Of a DNA stretch of 64,000 nucleotides, positions 41,701 through 51,479 are shown one piece after another (the first letter of the stretch is position 1; the number at the start of each line of letters is the position of its first letter). The position numbers and the translations under genes are program-made. The notes beneath the pieces are model-generated. The model was given only the letters and a program-made list of their open reading frames with translations, had not been told where the DNA came from and made no database searches. This DNA comes from Tamarix chinensis (Eukaryota > Streptophyta > Magnoliopsida > Caryophyllales > Tamaricaceae). The stretch covers positions 31,903,090 to 31,967,089 of the forward strand of contig CM060180.1 in the NCBI GenBank assembly GCA_030549775.1, read 5' to 3'.

Positions 41701-44700
41701 TGAATATTTAAGTTTTCATCAGCAATGTAAAATTCTTATTGGATAGTTGTGATATTTCCCAAAAAAAAAGGGAAGTCTATATAATTGAAGTAAAACCGCC
41801 ACTGTTGTTCGACAAGATACCAAAGCAAATGATTGACTCCTTCCATACCAGAAAGAATACAGGAAACTCTTGACAGTGTGGATTACAATTACTTACTGAT
41901 ATCCAGCGATCAAGGGGTGGAAAGACAATGTTCTTAATTTATAACCCATCAGTAAAGGTCCAAATGTCCAACATCTAACTCTACTTTTTCTGTGTTCATG
42001 CATCTATACTCAAAATCCAGTAACAATGAGTGTAGTATAACTCCTTTTGCCAAAGCATAAGTAAAGAAAGCAGGTTCTAGATAAGCACAAATAACAGGAC
42101 AATTTCATAGTATCTTAGCTTTGGGATGTTGCACCGCATACCCTGTACACCATATACCTATTTTGTCCATTTTTTCCATCATAGAAAATGAATGTCAGTT
42201 GATTTAAATGAAACTTTCAACTGACATGACACCAAATACCCTCCCCTTTACCTAAGCATAACCTCATTTTCAATCTTACCCTAGTTTTTTTTTTTTTTAA
42301 CTTTTGGGAGGGAAAGACTATTTTTTATGGTTATATTTACTAAAAAAAATGGGTAATAGAAATTGAGTAATCACCCAAGGCAGAGCTAATTGGAAGTACG
42401 AAGGAGCTGCTTGTTGGAACATAGTAGTTTTTCTCATTCTGAGAAAGGATGCTTATATTTGATTAATTTGTCAATGACAGAACATAGGGACACCTACATC
42501 TCATATCTAATTACCCCCTCAAGAACGGAGATACACATGCAAAGAGAGAGATACGAAGAAGAAAAAGGTGAAACAACTGTGGCAAAGTTTGGATTTTGCA
42601 TTTTGAATGATGCAGTCTCACACAATTTAGGGACATGGTTTGAGAAGGCGTAAATTGATGGGATGGGGGTGAAGGGGGTGATGGGCCATGAAGATAGGGA
42701 TGAAATGGATTGCATGAGAGGTCCTTTTTCTTTCTATTTTCTCTATTTTCACTTACTCGACATTGACAATGGGACTCAGACAATCACCAATTTTTCAAGG
42801 AGTTCAGTTTTGAGAACTAGGATATTCCCAAACATGTATGTAAAATTTGATATGCCTTGCTCATTTTTCCATAAGTGTGTGGTTCTCATATTTTATAGTA
42901 TTGTTGCCTGATTCCAATTTTCCCCAAGATACATTTGAGAAACTCAACTTTAAACTAGTAGACATGTTTAACAAATTTGAACTATTATTAAATTCATTTG
43001 AATCCAATTTTTCTCTCTTAACTTACCATCTCTGTGATAGCTTGGATTTGATTTTCATGTCTCAATTGTCGATCAATAATAAAATATGCTTCATTAGAGT
43101 AGCCAAAAAGAATGAATCTTGAGTTAGATGCACAATTCTTCATTTGGATGGAATCTTGATTTTCATGTCTGAACTTCCCCCCTCCCCCAACAAAAAAAAA
43201 ATGGCATGGCTACTATATAATTTTTAGCATTTAATAAATTGATTGTTCTGACAGAGATGAAAATCTAGATTTGAAGAGGATCATGAAGGAGAGAGTTCTC
43301 ATTGTTGTACAAAGTATTCAAACAATTAAGAACAAAAAAAAATGATGTCTTTGAAAAAGTGGACAAAGGGCTATTTGGTGTCAATGCAGAGTAAGGTTGG
43401 GTATATGATACATTTGCCTCATAATATTGGAATATATAGTGCAACATCCCTTCTAATTTTCACTGACCTTGCAAAAGTTAAAACATTAATGAGCAGTAAT
43501 GTATACCTTCGGATTCACATTGTTGCCCTTCAGATAGGCAGAAATCTCTATACTGCAGAGAGTCTTGCGCCGAATTTCAGCCTATATGACAATAAAAACA
43601 GCTCAGAGACAAGCATAACAAATCATCTACACAGCAGAATCACGCATAGGTGATCAGAGAATCAACATCGATAATGTAAATTTGAAAATATAAAAAATAA
43701 AGCAAAACCGAGAAAGAAGTTAGACTGAATGTGACAACTTCAAAGAAGTAAGAACTAAATGTCCGCCCAAAGTTGTCCAATTTTACTAGTTATGGCCATA
43801 TAATTTTTCTACTGATCGTGTATGGAAAACTTATAATCCCTGCAATGGTATTTAGTACATGGAAGATGAATTGGCCTCTTTTCATCCAGTAGATGAGACA
43901 CAAAAAATGTGAAACTATAGTGTCAGCAAACATCTAATAACAAGATTCTAAAGGAATCCAGGCGATAAAAAGCCTAGATAGGGGACATAATGGCACCTTT
44001 GGATGCTCCAACGCAAACCAAATTTTCGAATCAGGAAACTGAAGTGAGGTATCTGATGTTCCATCAAGCATCCTACATAATGTCTCCAAAACCAGACTTT
44101 CTCCCTTGGATTGCACTTTTGTGTCCTTAAGAAAAAGATAGGGGAAATATCAGTTACTACAATATACAATGTAACAATTAGCAACCTGGACAGAAACAGC
44201 AATGAAAGAAAGTAGCAGACAATCAGCAAACCTCCAGAAATTTGTGAAAAGCACTGCGTAACTCTTGTGGATATCTCCTATGAAATACAACCAAAATTTC
44301 CTTAGCCCAGCTTCCTATCAAACGATATCAAAACAAATAATCAAATACAGCATCGCATATGTTAGACATAAAATAATCACAGATGTTAGGAACACAATCC
44401 ACTATTAGCTTGTTTCACAGCCCACGCCTCCATTCCTCCATTCCATGAAAGTCAGTTGAGGTGGGAAAGACTGTACTCAAATGAATCCAAAACTAAGTAG
44501 GAAAAATCGGCAACTCTGTGATAGACCCCTGATTAAATATACTTATGCTAGAAGGAAGGGTAGAAATAGGGCAGGCAAACAATAGGGGACTGAGCCACAC
44601 ACACGTCTGGCTATTCGGTTTAGCCACACGCCCGGCAGTCCGGCAATTCTGTTACTGCAATCGGTTAAGGGAAGGGGGAGTCCGTTAGGGGAATAATATT

Positions 44701-47700
44701 AGATTCCCTCCCATTTTATTTTTCTTTTCTTTTCTTTTCTTGTCTAATTAGGGGTAGCTATGGTTTGTAAGGGGGGACTATAAATAGATACAGAGAGCCG
44801 TATGAAAGGCGGGGATTGTTTGGGAAATATTGGAGGTACCAGGCCTCATATAGTCTGGAAGATTGAATAAAAACACTTACTATTTCGCTCATTCTGCTCT
44901 GTGCTTACCACTCTGATATATCAAACCCTCTTACAGAAAATAAAACTCTAACGCATGTAGTTACCCCAGCAATACCTGATTCTGGCAACTCTGACATATT
45001 TGCAGGTAGTGATTGCCTCAGGCAAGAAGAAAGCAGTCTGGAAACTAGTTGGTAAATTAAACTGCCAATTGGAACAGTCTCAGTAATTGCTACCAATGCA
45101 CCCTTGCAGACATCATCAGTACTACTGCTTAAAAGAAACCAATTGAAAAGGGACAAAAGTAGGGTCATCAGCTCTAGAACAAAATATATCTTCATATTAA
45201 CACAATCAACCTTAAAGGAGTCAGAAATCAACCAGTAGTCGATCAATGATCGCAAAAGTACAATGAGAAATCTATCAATGTTGAACTTCTTAGACAGCAT
45301 AGACAAAATCCCTGGAAGATCCCTGGAAAAGAGATATATTTTATGAAATACACATTTTTGTGGTATACCTAAATGATAAAATATGAGTTACAACCCTTTA
45401 CCGAATTTCCTTCAGGATCTCAACAACCTTCTTAGGAATAGCTTCAACAGACTGCAACTGCCAACAATCAAACACATGATCCAAGGACATTAGATAAAGA
45501 TCAACAATTCTAATTAGGAAGATCAAAAATGAACTTAAGAAAAGGAAATAACAAGATAGCAATTTTCTCAAAAGGAAAAAATGCGCCCCAGAACACTGCA
45601 AACATGAACAAATCAAAAGCAAAATGACATTGCAGAGGGAAAAGAAAACAAGGCAAACTGAATAGGCATGCATGCAAATCCAGAGACAATTTCATCTTTG
45701 ATTATTTGACAACTTTACTGACAATATAGTACTTTTGGTCTTCCGCTACACATTTAATTCATAGAATATCAATGATAATAACAAGAGAAGAGTTTGATTT
45801 CTTGATCCTCATGATGCTTTTGAGTAACAAAGATATTGAATGAAAATTTAGAAAAGGTTGGTGCTCAAGATTGTAGGGCATCCTTTGTCAGAGTTTAAAA
45901 TAAGTTTTGGCCCATGAATTGATACCAAAGGTATTATAGCGTGGCAGTAAGCTTTATCCGCCAAAATTAGCTTGAAGCTGTGCTGTTCTGCAGCTTGCTA
46001 CACGCGATCTCTCTGAATTTCCCTAAAAACCAAACCGCCCATGCTTTACCAGCAACAGGACTCACATTGCATTGCAGGGCCTACTGAATGAGCTCTGTAT
46101 AACAAGCGCTCCATATAAAAAGGGAGGCCCATAATCAGAAGACGGAGCTGAAACAATTCTGTAGACACAATAAAGTGAACAGGCTGCTAGGGTGGCTAGA
46201 GCATCCTTCAAGGCAACTGTACCACAATTGGAGGATAAGAAATTGTTTAGGGGTCCAACAGACTCGTATATAAAGCCTAGGCAGGTTCAAGGATCTTACT
46301 AGAAAAAATACACCAATAAAAAACACTAAAAATCATTATCTAGATTATACAGTGCAAGCATGATTCTCTCACCGCCAAAAGGTTATAATTCTCTCACTGC
46401 CAGCAGGTTATATGCAAGGCTTGCATTTTTTAGCTTAAAGCAAAAAACTAACTAATGTCACGGACAGCAGCCGATTCATGGTCCGACCATCCAAGTGCAT
46501 GCACTGATGAGCACTGGAAGATTGACGAGATCTTTAAGCTAATATTTCAGCACAAGAATAATATCTCTGTATCTTTTAAATAAAGTTCATATCATTTAGA
46601 CAATAGTTAAGATCTAGTCAATAAGTGTTTAGTGCATAGAATAATTATCTCTAATCTGATTCAGTTAATTATCTTTTAGATTAGGTCAGTATTTTAGACT
46701 ATAGGATTATTCCTTCCTCCTAGATAATTATCTCCAGCTGGGAGATAAAAACTTAGTTATGATCCTAGGTTTTTGTATTCATATAAGTATGGCATACTAG
46801 TAAATAAACAAGTCGGAGAAATACTCATGGGCAATTAAGAAACTCGTGAATTTGGGCTCCCAATTAAATAGAATTACACTGCAACAGTAACTGATATATA
46901 AAATAGACATAACATTTCTAAGTGCTATAAACAAATGAAACAGAGACAGCCTAAGGTTCCTTGGAGGGGAGCTGTTTGGCCTTCAATCAGTGTTCCTAGA
47001 CACCAACTTATAATGTGGCTGCCTGCCCATGATAAATTGGCTACAAAAACTGCACTTGCAAAAATGGAATCTGATGTTGATACTACCTGCGTGCTCTGTT
47101 GTGTGACTGATGAAGGCCTTTATTATTTTCTGATTGATTGCAGATTTGCTAGAGGGAGTTGGGAGGTCAACTTAAATAAAATGGGACAGGGACATAATGC
47201 CGGAGACTGGAAGACAGAACTATGTGGGGTAGCACAATCAAGGGGGAGGCTAAAGACAAAATGCATAGCCTTGACAGTCACACTAGCTTCTTTCGTTTAT
47301 AATGTGTGGAAGGAGAGAAAACAATAGAATTTTTCAGCATATGCAAAATGCATATAAAGTTGCTTACCTAAAGACTAGCAAATCCTTCCAGAATCACGTT
47401 GACTTTAGTGGTAGCCTTTGTGTATAGCTGAGAAGATACCCTATATGGGTTTATAAGTAGTAATTCACTTATTTTGGTAGTAATAAATTTATATTAGTTA
47501 TAAAAAACATCCCTCTCTCACAGATACAAGCTTCCTACTATTCATATTCCCTATTGCTCCACGATGATCGGGAACATATCAACTAACATAACTTTAGAAA
47601 AACGAAAATAAGCACCACAAGAAGATGAAGACTTTCACTCGATGCAAAAGCCAATTACTTTGCAATCATAGACAATTGGCAAGTATGGAAGAGGATGGAA

Positions 47701-50700
47701 GACTCAAATTCTAACAGATTAATGTCAAATGAAATTTTAGGCTGCCTCATTTGTGGTTGTCATACATAAAAGCCCCATGAAAACAGGAATGGGTGGACTG
47801 TCAGAAGCAGACTGCATTCTGTTGGCATGCTTCATGCAGAAAGCCAGTCATAACCATATTTCAAAAAAAGAAAAAAGTAACTCTAATTTTCTTCCTTTGC
47901 AACATCATCGGAAATGTTGCTTCAGAATGACAAATGGAGTTATTCTCAGGAATGCTCACATTTATCCCCCTTCCATAACAGTTATTTTCTCCTCTTCCCC
48001 ACCTTCAGCCTTCACTAATCACTAATCACTATTCATAATCATATTTTTTTCTTCCAACCACAAATTGTGCTCAGGATGCAGATAGAAATAAGAAATCAAG
48101 AGTATTGTTTGAAGCAAATAAGTCCATGAGACATCTATGTATCATGAAACCCAATTGTGAGATTCTTCCCATCATTTCCTTGGGTTCAGAAAAGGTTTTA
48201 TATGATGACGTATGAAATTGCTCTGAGGGCTTGTAGACTAAGAAGGTGAGCTAGGATAGTCATGAAAAAATCTAATTAACTCCAGAATTTTGTTGACCAT
48301 CTTTTTTGGAATCATATAACCTTTCTAATACAAAACAATCGATAAATGCTCCAGTCAAGGTCTATGTGCCAAATTTACCACTCCACTTTTTATTCCGAGA
48401 ATAAACCACATTTCCCAGATGAAGCAACCTTGTTCCTCAGTTGAAAACATACGCCATTGACAGTTCCATTGGACAGAAAATCAGGATTCAGCAAACAATT
48501 GAGATGATGAAGTATATGTTGAAGACATAGCTATATGATTTCAGATTACCTGAACAATATTTATCAAAGCTGTCACTGATATCTGAAACCACTGCAAATC
48601 AGCTGATTCCCTTGCATCTGCCCTAGTCATCTCAGCAATAGATATAACCAAACTTTTTACCAGCTTTGGAGAAAGAGTGACTCTATTTGCTAGCATACCA
48701 ATGATCATTAAAGCACCAGCCTACGATCAAAGTGAAAAAAGATATCATCAATTATATAATACAGAATACACATAGCAGAAGACATTAAATGTCATGTTTT
48801 TTCCACCAAATTTAGGGACAGAATAACTGAATAAGACCACGTAACCTAGTAACTTCTCAATAGTTAATTCCCAGATCAAAAGGATAGTGTCCACAAACAA
48901 GGCCTACCCCAAAAATGACTTGCACTTAACAACAAAATGCAGGTTGCTATCGCTCGCTTTGGAAGAGTTAGAAAAGTAACCTACGCATCGTTCAGTGAAT
49001 AATATCTGTTAAACTGAATTAAAATGATAAATATTCTTTTCTTTTCCTTTTTGTTTATGACCTGGGACATATACGTTAACCTTTTTTTATTTGTTTACGA
49101 CAGCTAAGTCATAGATTGTGATAAGCTATAATGGTAGTTTTGAATTTCTTCCCCAAAAGTAATGCGTAACAGCAGCTACAATGACAATAATCAAGGTAAG
49201 TTGCCAAATGAACCCCAATTTTTTCTTCTATCCAATCCAACAGCATTACATGATTAGCATGATGTGAAGGCTTTCATGCTGATAATTCACATTTTCTTTT
49301 CATATATTGTCTTTAACCTCTTTGTCTTTTCTTTTTTGTTTATGATCTGGGACATGTACATTAACCTTTTTTTATTTGTTTATGACAGCTATGTCATAGA
49401 TTGTGATAAGCTATAATGATAGTTTTGAATTTCTTCCCCAAAAATAATGCATAACAGCAGCTACAATGACAATAATCAAGGTAAGTTGCCAAATGAACCC
49501 CAATTTTTTTCTTCTATCCAATCCAACAGCATTACATGAGTCGCATGATATGAAGGCTTTCATGCTGATAATTCACATTTTCTTTTCATATATTCCCCCA
49601 CCTCCTAACAGCCTCTTTACGAATCTTGCAACAGGCCAGGTCAAATGTTTTGCAGTGCACATGCCTGACCAAATAAAATACTAAGATCAAAGGCAGTTTG
49701 ACTCAGAGATAGCAAGACTAATCATATCCCACTCTTCCATTCACTATATGCATATCATCTTTCACTTCCAAAAGCTTCACTGTTGACAATTGCGTCATAC
49801 AAAAATATGCCAGTTTACCACTATAGCTAGACACAAATCATGCTATCACATGACGGTCAAAAACATTCAAGATACAGTTCTTCAATTTCAGAATTTTCAC
49901 CTAACAGCAGCAAATAGGTCACAGACAAATTGGATATAATCAAAACATTAAATAAATGTGTTCCCTAACCTTGTGCTCTGAAGATCCTTTTCTATCAGAT
50001 CGGATACTAGAATCTACAAAATGCATGATCCTCCGCACAACTTCACTGTCAACAGTGGTAGCAGAACCTAAAACTTCTATTACAACTGCAGTGCAAAAGC
50101 CGGTTACGGGTACTGAAGGCTGATACTTTTTCATTGGAGTTGCCTGCAGCAGAACAGTTAAACCCCACATTTGTCAATGACCGCCCAAGGGAAAGCATAG
50201 AATACCAAACCTTCAAAGGTTAAACTCACATAATTGCACAAAGTCTCTAGAACTCCCATGTCAAGCATGCATTGCCGCACAATAACATTACGTGGTGGTG
50301 GTGCACCTGATTCTTTAACCCCATTAAGAAATTTCCACCTACTATTCCTGCAGAATGAAACGGAGCAGAGAGGGATGAAGATTTGGGTAGGCTTTAGTGA
50401 CAGCAAGTTCAATACTTGACAGTGTTGAAATCTTCTTACCCTAAATCAAGTAGTTGCACCACACGAACAAAAGCATGGGTGTCATGGTAAGGTATTGCAC
50501 ATAGGATCAACTCCTCAGTGTTATGGACATGAATCCTACCACAGGACATTGAAACAACCATTCCGTTGTGTTCAGAAGCAGCAGAAAAGAACAATATGGG
50601 TAAACAGATATTACGAAGTAGAAAAGATAATTACTTGTATCGGCGAATCAAATACTCGAGGGTATTGAAAGCAGAACGTGAATGGAGATGGCCAGATAGG

Positions 50701-51214
50701 AGTCTCAAGAAAGAACTAATTGAAGCGTCGATACGGTTATTATCTTCCATACCCATGAGCTCCCTATCTAATTCCCGGGATTTCTGACTAAACAAATTAT
50801 CCTTGAAATATTGGAACCGTTCGTCAACATCTGAGAGGGCTTCCAAACCTGGATAAGCTCAAACCATATTCAACTTGTTCCAAAAATTATGTTGCGTAAA
50901 TACACACACACAGATACACATATCAGCTGCTCTGATCTTGATTCCGTGATTGAACAAGCCATTAACAGAACTGAATTTCTACAATAAACTAAAAAAAATG
51001 GAAAGCTAATTTTTCAGTTAAATCAAAAACTAATACAACAATAAGTCTTACCAGAAAGAGCAATGCTGAAAACGGTATCAATATCGATATCAGCAGCCTC
51101 CTTTGGGTCGAACAATACAGAAGGACGGGTGAAAGGTCTCTTCTGAGGCTCGGTGTTTGCTTTAACTAATGACTTGATTGCTTGCAACTGCGAAGCGATA
51201 GATGAAGCTGCCAT
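11971..51214 (-). CDS. UTP10: UTP10/HEATR1 (BP28) small-subunit processome protein, 39 exons
   Basis: This encodes a very large HEAT-repeat protein of the t-UTP/UtpA part of the SSU processome. By family knowledge it works in the nucleolus in pre-18S rRNA processing and links this to Pol I transcription. The match is to the plant protein type represented by At3g06530. Exons (all GT-AG, minus strand): 51214-51052, 50848-50635, 50535-50440, 50347-50230, 50143-49970, 48720-48550, 45457-45402, 45322-45233, 45127-44976, 44314-44232, 44125-43997, 43581-43507, 39013-38845, 37560-37421, 36314-36222, 35052-34872, 33514-33414, 33325-33176, 32949-32799, 32117-31984, 31835-31754, 31485-31323, 30341-30266, 30087-29914, 29829-29764, 29672-29568, 29202-29113, 27816-27632, 23819-23609, 23519-23337, 23021-22929, 22834-22767, 22547-22196, 21010-20795, 19995-19321, 19230-18821, 14166-13938, 12848-12678, 12201-11971. 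They sum to 6420 nt, 2139 residues, with all phases consistent and no stops. The start MAASSIASQLQAIKSL is typical of the family. The UTP10 N-terminal domain lies at about 230-345, and the BP28CT region at about 1795-2000 (MDRSSISSFHAKIFDLSLQA). A C-terminal HEAT segment reads LAETIPFLAELLED. The weakest junction is the donor of exon 18 (33176). Confidence 0.96.
15133..15631 (+). mobile_element. Solo LTR-like segment in UTP10 intron 36
   Basis: The segment starts TGTCACAGCC and ends GGGCATCACA. It has a promoter-like CTATAAATAGGGG near 15407 followed about 65 bp later by CAATAAAG, the usual U3-R order of an LTR. It is antisense to UTP10. The flanking 5-mers (CCAAC, CAAGG) do not match, so the ends may be off by a few bases or the duplication has decayed. 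No internal retroelement sequence is present. Confidence 0.6.
16381..16954. mobile_element. hAT-type MITE in UTP10 intron 36, perfect 8-bp TSD
   Basis: The TIRs are CAGTGTTTGAAAATGCCTA and CAGTTTGAAAAGGCTGCCCTA (given in two parts: CAGTTTGAAAAGG, CTGCCCTA) read inward from each end. GTTAGTAC is repeated exactly at 16373-16380 and 16955-16962. The ends carry GCCTAAGGC- and GCGCCTAGGGC-like subterminal motifs. The 574-bp interior is non-coding. Confidence 0.9.
17045..18266. mobile_element. TIR element with expanded AAT core in UTP10 intron 36
   Basis: The outer ends are inverted: GAGTGCGTTTAGTTTC on the left and GGGCTGTGTTTAATTTG read inward from the right. Inside each, inverted copies related to ACAGTGTTATTTTC and ACAGTTTTCC follow. 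The superfamily is unclear because no long target duplication is visible; only TA flanks both ends. More than 800 bp of the interior is ATT/ATC repeat, including a (GTC)n tract and a pure ATT run at about 17311-17364. Confidence 0.6.
17280..18125 (+). repeat. ATT/ATC microsatellite field
   Basis: A (CGT)n tract at about 17287-17310 is followed by an uninterrupted ATT run, then about 750 bp of imperfect ATT/ATA/AAT triplets ending in a TTATTATCACCATCACCATC run. It forms the core of the TIR element at 17045-18266. Poly-Ser/Leu/Asn frames across it are artefacts of the repeat. Confidence 0.8.
20315..20645. mobile_element. Possible MITE in UTP10 intron 34
   Basis: The segment begins GGCATCATTTAGGTAACTT and its right end, read inward, is GGTCGTTTGTTTTACTT, a loose inverted match. 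The interior is AT-rich and non-coding. No target duplication could be settled, so this is tentative. Confidence 0.3.
24601..24835 (+). repeat. 122-bp tandem duplication
   Basis: Two adjacent copies begin GTAATGGCTCCTCTATCAA at 24601 and 24723 and share CACTTAATTATAACCATC and TTGTCTTAATGG. They differ at scattered bases. The duplication lies in UTP10 intron 28 and has no coding capacity that I can support. Confidence 0.8.
24966..25298. mobile_element. hAT-type MITE with GAGCTCG-rich ends, intron 28
   Basis: The TIRs are TAGGGATGTTAACGA and TAGGGCTGTTAACAA read inward. The flanking 8-mers ATCACACC (24958-24965) and ATCATACC (25299-25306) match at seven of eight. The body is dense in AGCTCG, GGCTCG and AAACAAGC motifs, the well-known pattern of plant hAT MITEs with TAGGGCTGTTAACGAGCC ends. 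The length is 333 bp. Confidence 0.92.
26909..27092 (+). repeat. 90-bp tandem duplication with TGCCGCAATGGCA
   Basis: Two units start at the inverted repeat TGCCGCAATGGCA (26913 and 27003) and both end ACTAAACTCAAG or CTGAACTAAACTCAAG. The second unit contains a GGA run at about 27022-27050. It lies in UTP10 intron 28. Confidence 0.75.
30530..30935. mobile_element. Possible TIR MITE in UTP10 intron 22
   Basis: The left end reads GGGACTCGTTTAGTACAAAG. The right end, read inward, is GGGTTATTTGGTTGGGAG and is followed by TAAGTTG, also found near the left end. Two copies of TTTATGTTTGGT occur inside. The GTTTGGTT-type ends are common in plant MITEs. No clear target duplication was found. Confidence 0.45.
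32711..32750 (+). repeat. (AG)n microsatellite
   Basis: An uninterrupted run of about 20 AG dinucleotides lies in UTP10 intron 19, about 50 bp past the end of exon 19. Confidence 0.9.
36698..36957. mobile_element. hAT-type MITE in UTP10 intron 14, perfect 8-bp TSD
   Basis: The flanks GATAGGGT at 36690-36697 and 36958-36965 are identical. The ends read CAAGCAATAAAATTG and, from the right inward, CATACAATTAAATATTGG, an imperfect inverted repeat. The 260-bp interior contains several CCGATAT and AATATCAG-type inverted motifs. This is probably a hAT derivative, judged mainly by the 8-bp duplication. Confidence 0.8.
40158..40381. mobile_element. Stowaway-like (Tc1/mariner) MITE in UTP10 intron 12
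   Basis: The ends are CTCCCTCATTTTCACAATAT and, read inward from the right, CTCTCTCTTAGGTCAC, both flanked by TA. The CTCCCTC start, TA duplication and 224-bp size fit Stowaway MITEs. Just upstream (40070-40150) is a partial second left end, CACCCTCAGTTTCACAATAT, suggesting a broken older copy. Confidence 0.75.
44519..44910 (+). mobile_element. Solo LTR in UTP10 intron 9, perfect 5-bp TSD
   Basis: The element starts TGATAGACCC and ends GTGCTTACCA, and CTCTG flanks it exactly at 44514-44518 and 44911-44915. Inside are CTATAAATAGA near 44778 and GAATAAAAAC near 44866 in plus orientation, the TATA and poly(A) signals of an LTR. The length is 392 bp. It is antisense to UTP10 and lies about 65 bp from the exon 9 donor. 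Confidence 0.9.
46456..46886 (+). mobile_element. Probable solo LTR in UTP10 intron 6
   Basis: The segment starts TGTCACGGACAGCAGCC and ends TTACACTGCAACA, with ATAAGTATGGC and AGTAAATAAACAAG near the 3' end as in many plant copia-type LTRs. The flanking 5-mers (ACTAA, GTAAC) do not match cleanly, so the boundaries are provisional. It directly precedes the LINE remnant. Confidence 0.45.
46935..47327 (+). mobile_element. LINE remnant: zf-RVT zinc-binding domain
   Basis: The open frame encodes the C-terminal zinc-binding reverse-transcriptase domain (zf-RVT) of plant L1-type LINEs or their relatives. It reads PKVPWRGAVW, then LIMWLPAHDKLATKTAL, then CVLCCVTDEGLYYFLIDC, ending VYNVWKERKQ. In the usual CxxC...HLFFxC arrangement the His position here is Tyr, so a zinc ligand appears lost. 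No upstream reverse transcriptase is present, as expected of a 5'-truncated or eroded copy. It is antisense to UTP10, in intron 6. Confidence 0.85.
49041..49598 (+). repeat. About 285-bp tandem duplication in UTP10 intron 5
   Basis: Two near-identical copies (about 49041-49308 and 49327-49594) share GACAGCTA-GTCATAGATTG, CAGCAGCTACAATGACAATA and CAACAGCATTACATGA in the same order. Divergence is low, a few percent by eye, so the event looks fairly recent. Neither copy overlaps an exon. Confidence 0.9.
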
Positions 51215-51426
51215 TTTCCTTGAAGCTGCTGCGGCGAGTAAAGTGATACAGTTTTGTTTTTAGAGCAGGATGGGGTGACGCTCGAACCAAATGGAATACA
51301 GCCGCGTGCAAGAAGAACTGAGACTAAGATTGAATCCGCACGAGACAGATACTCGAGTAGAGTCCAGTAACAATACCAGAAGGGTGGAGCAAGAAAGCGG
51401 TGGAAGCGGAGGAAAAGGACGGGCGG

Positions 51427-51436
51427 TAGGGTTTTT
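51427..51436 (-). promoter_or_regulatory. Telo-box in the UTP10 promoter
   Basis: The minus strand reads AAAAACCCTA about 215 bp upstream of the UTP10 ATG. AAACCCTA telo-boxes are a known, frequent promoter element of plant ribosomal-protein and ribosome-biogenesis genes. A single short match can arise by chance; position and gene function make it plausible. No clear site II (TGGGCY) was seen beside it. Confidence 0.5.
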
Positions 51437-51479
51437 CTCGCCCAGGATTTGTTATTTTATTTTTTTACTCTTTTTAGCA

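Noticed and set aside
44905..45306. Single 133-codon coding exon
   Set aside because: Conserved family sequence resumes only after removing the 105-nt GT-AG intron, so two exons are annotated; retention is noted as a finding.
47753..48025. 90-codon plus-strand frame in intron 6
   Set aside because: There is no family resemblance and no link to the LINE remnant upstream.
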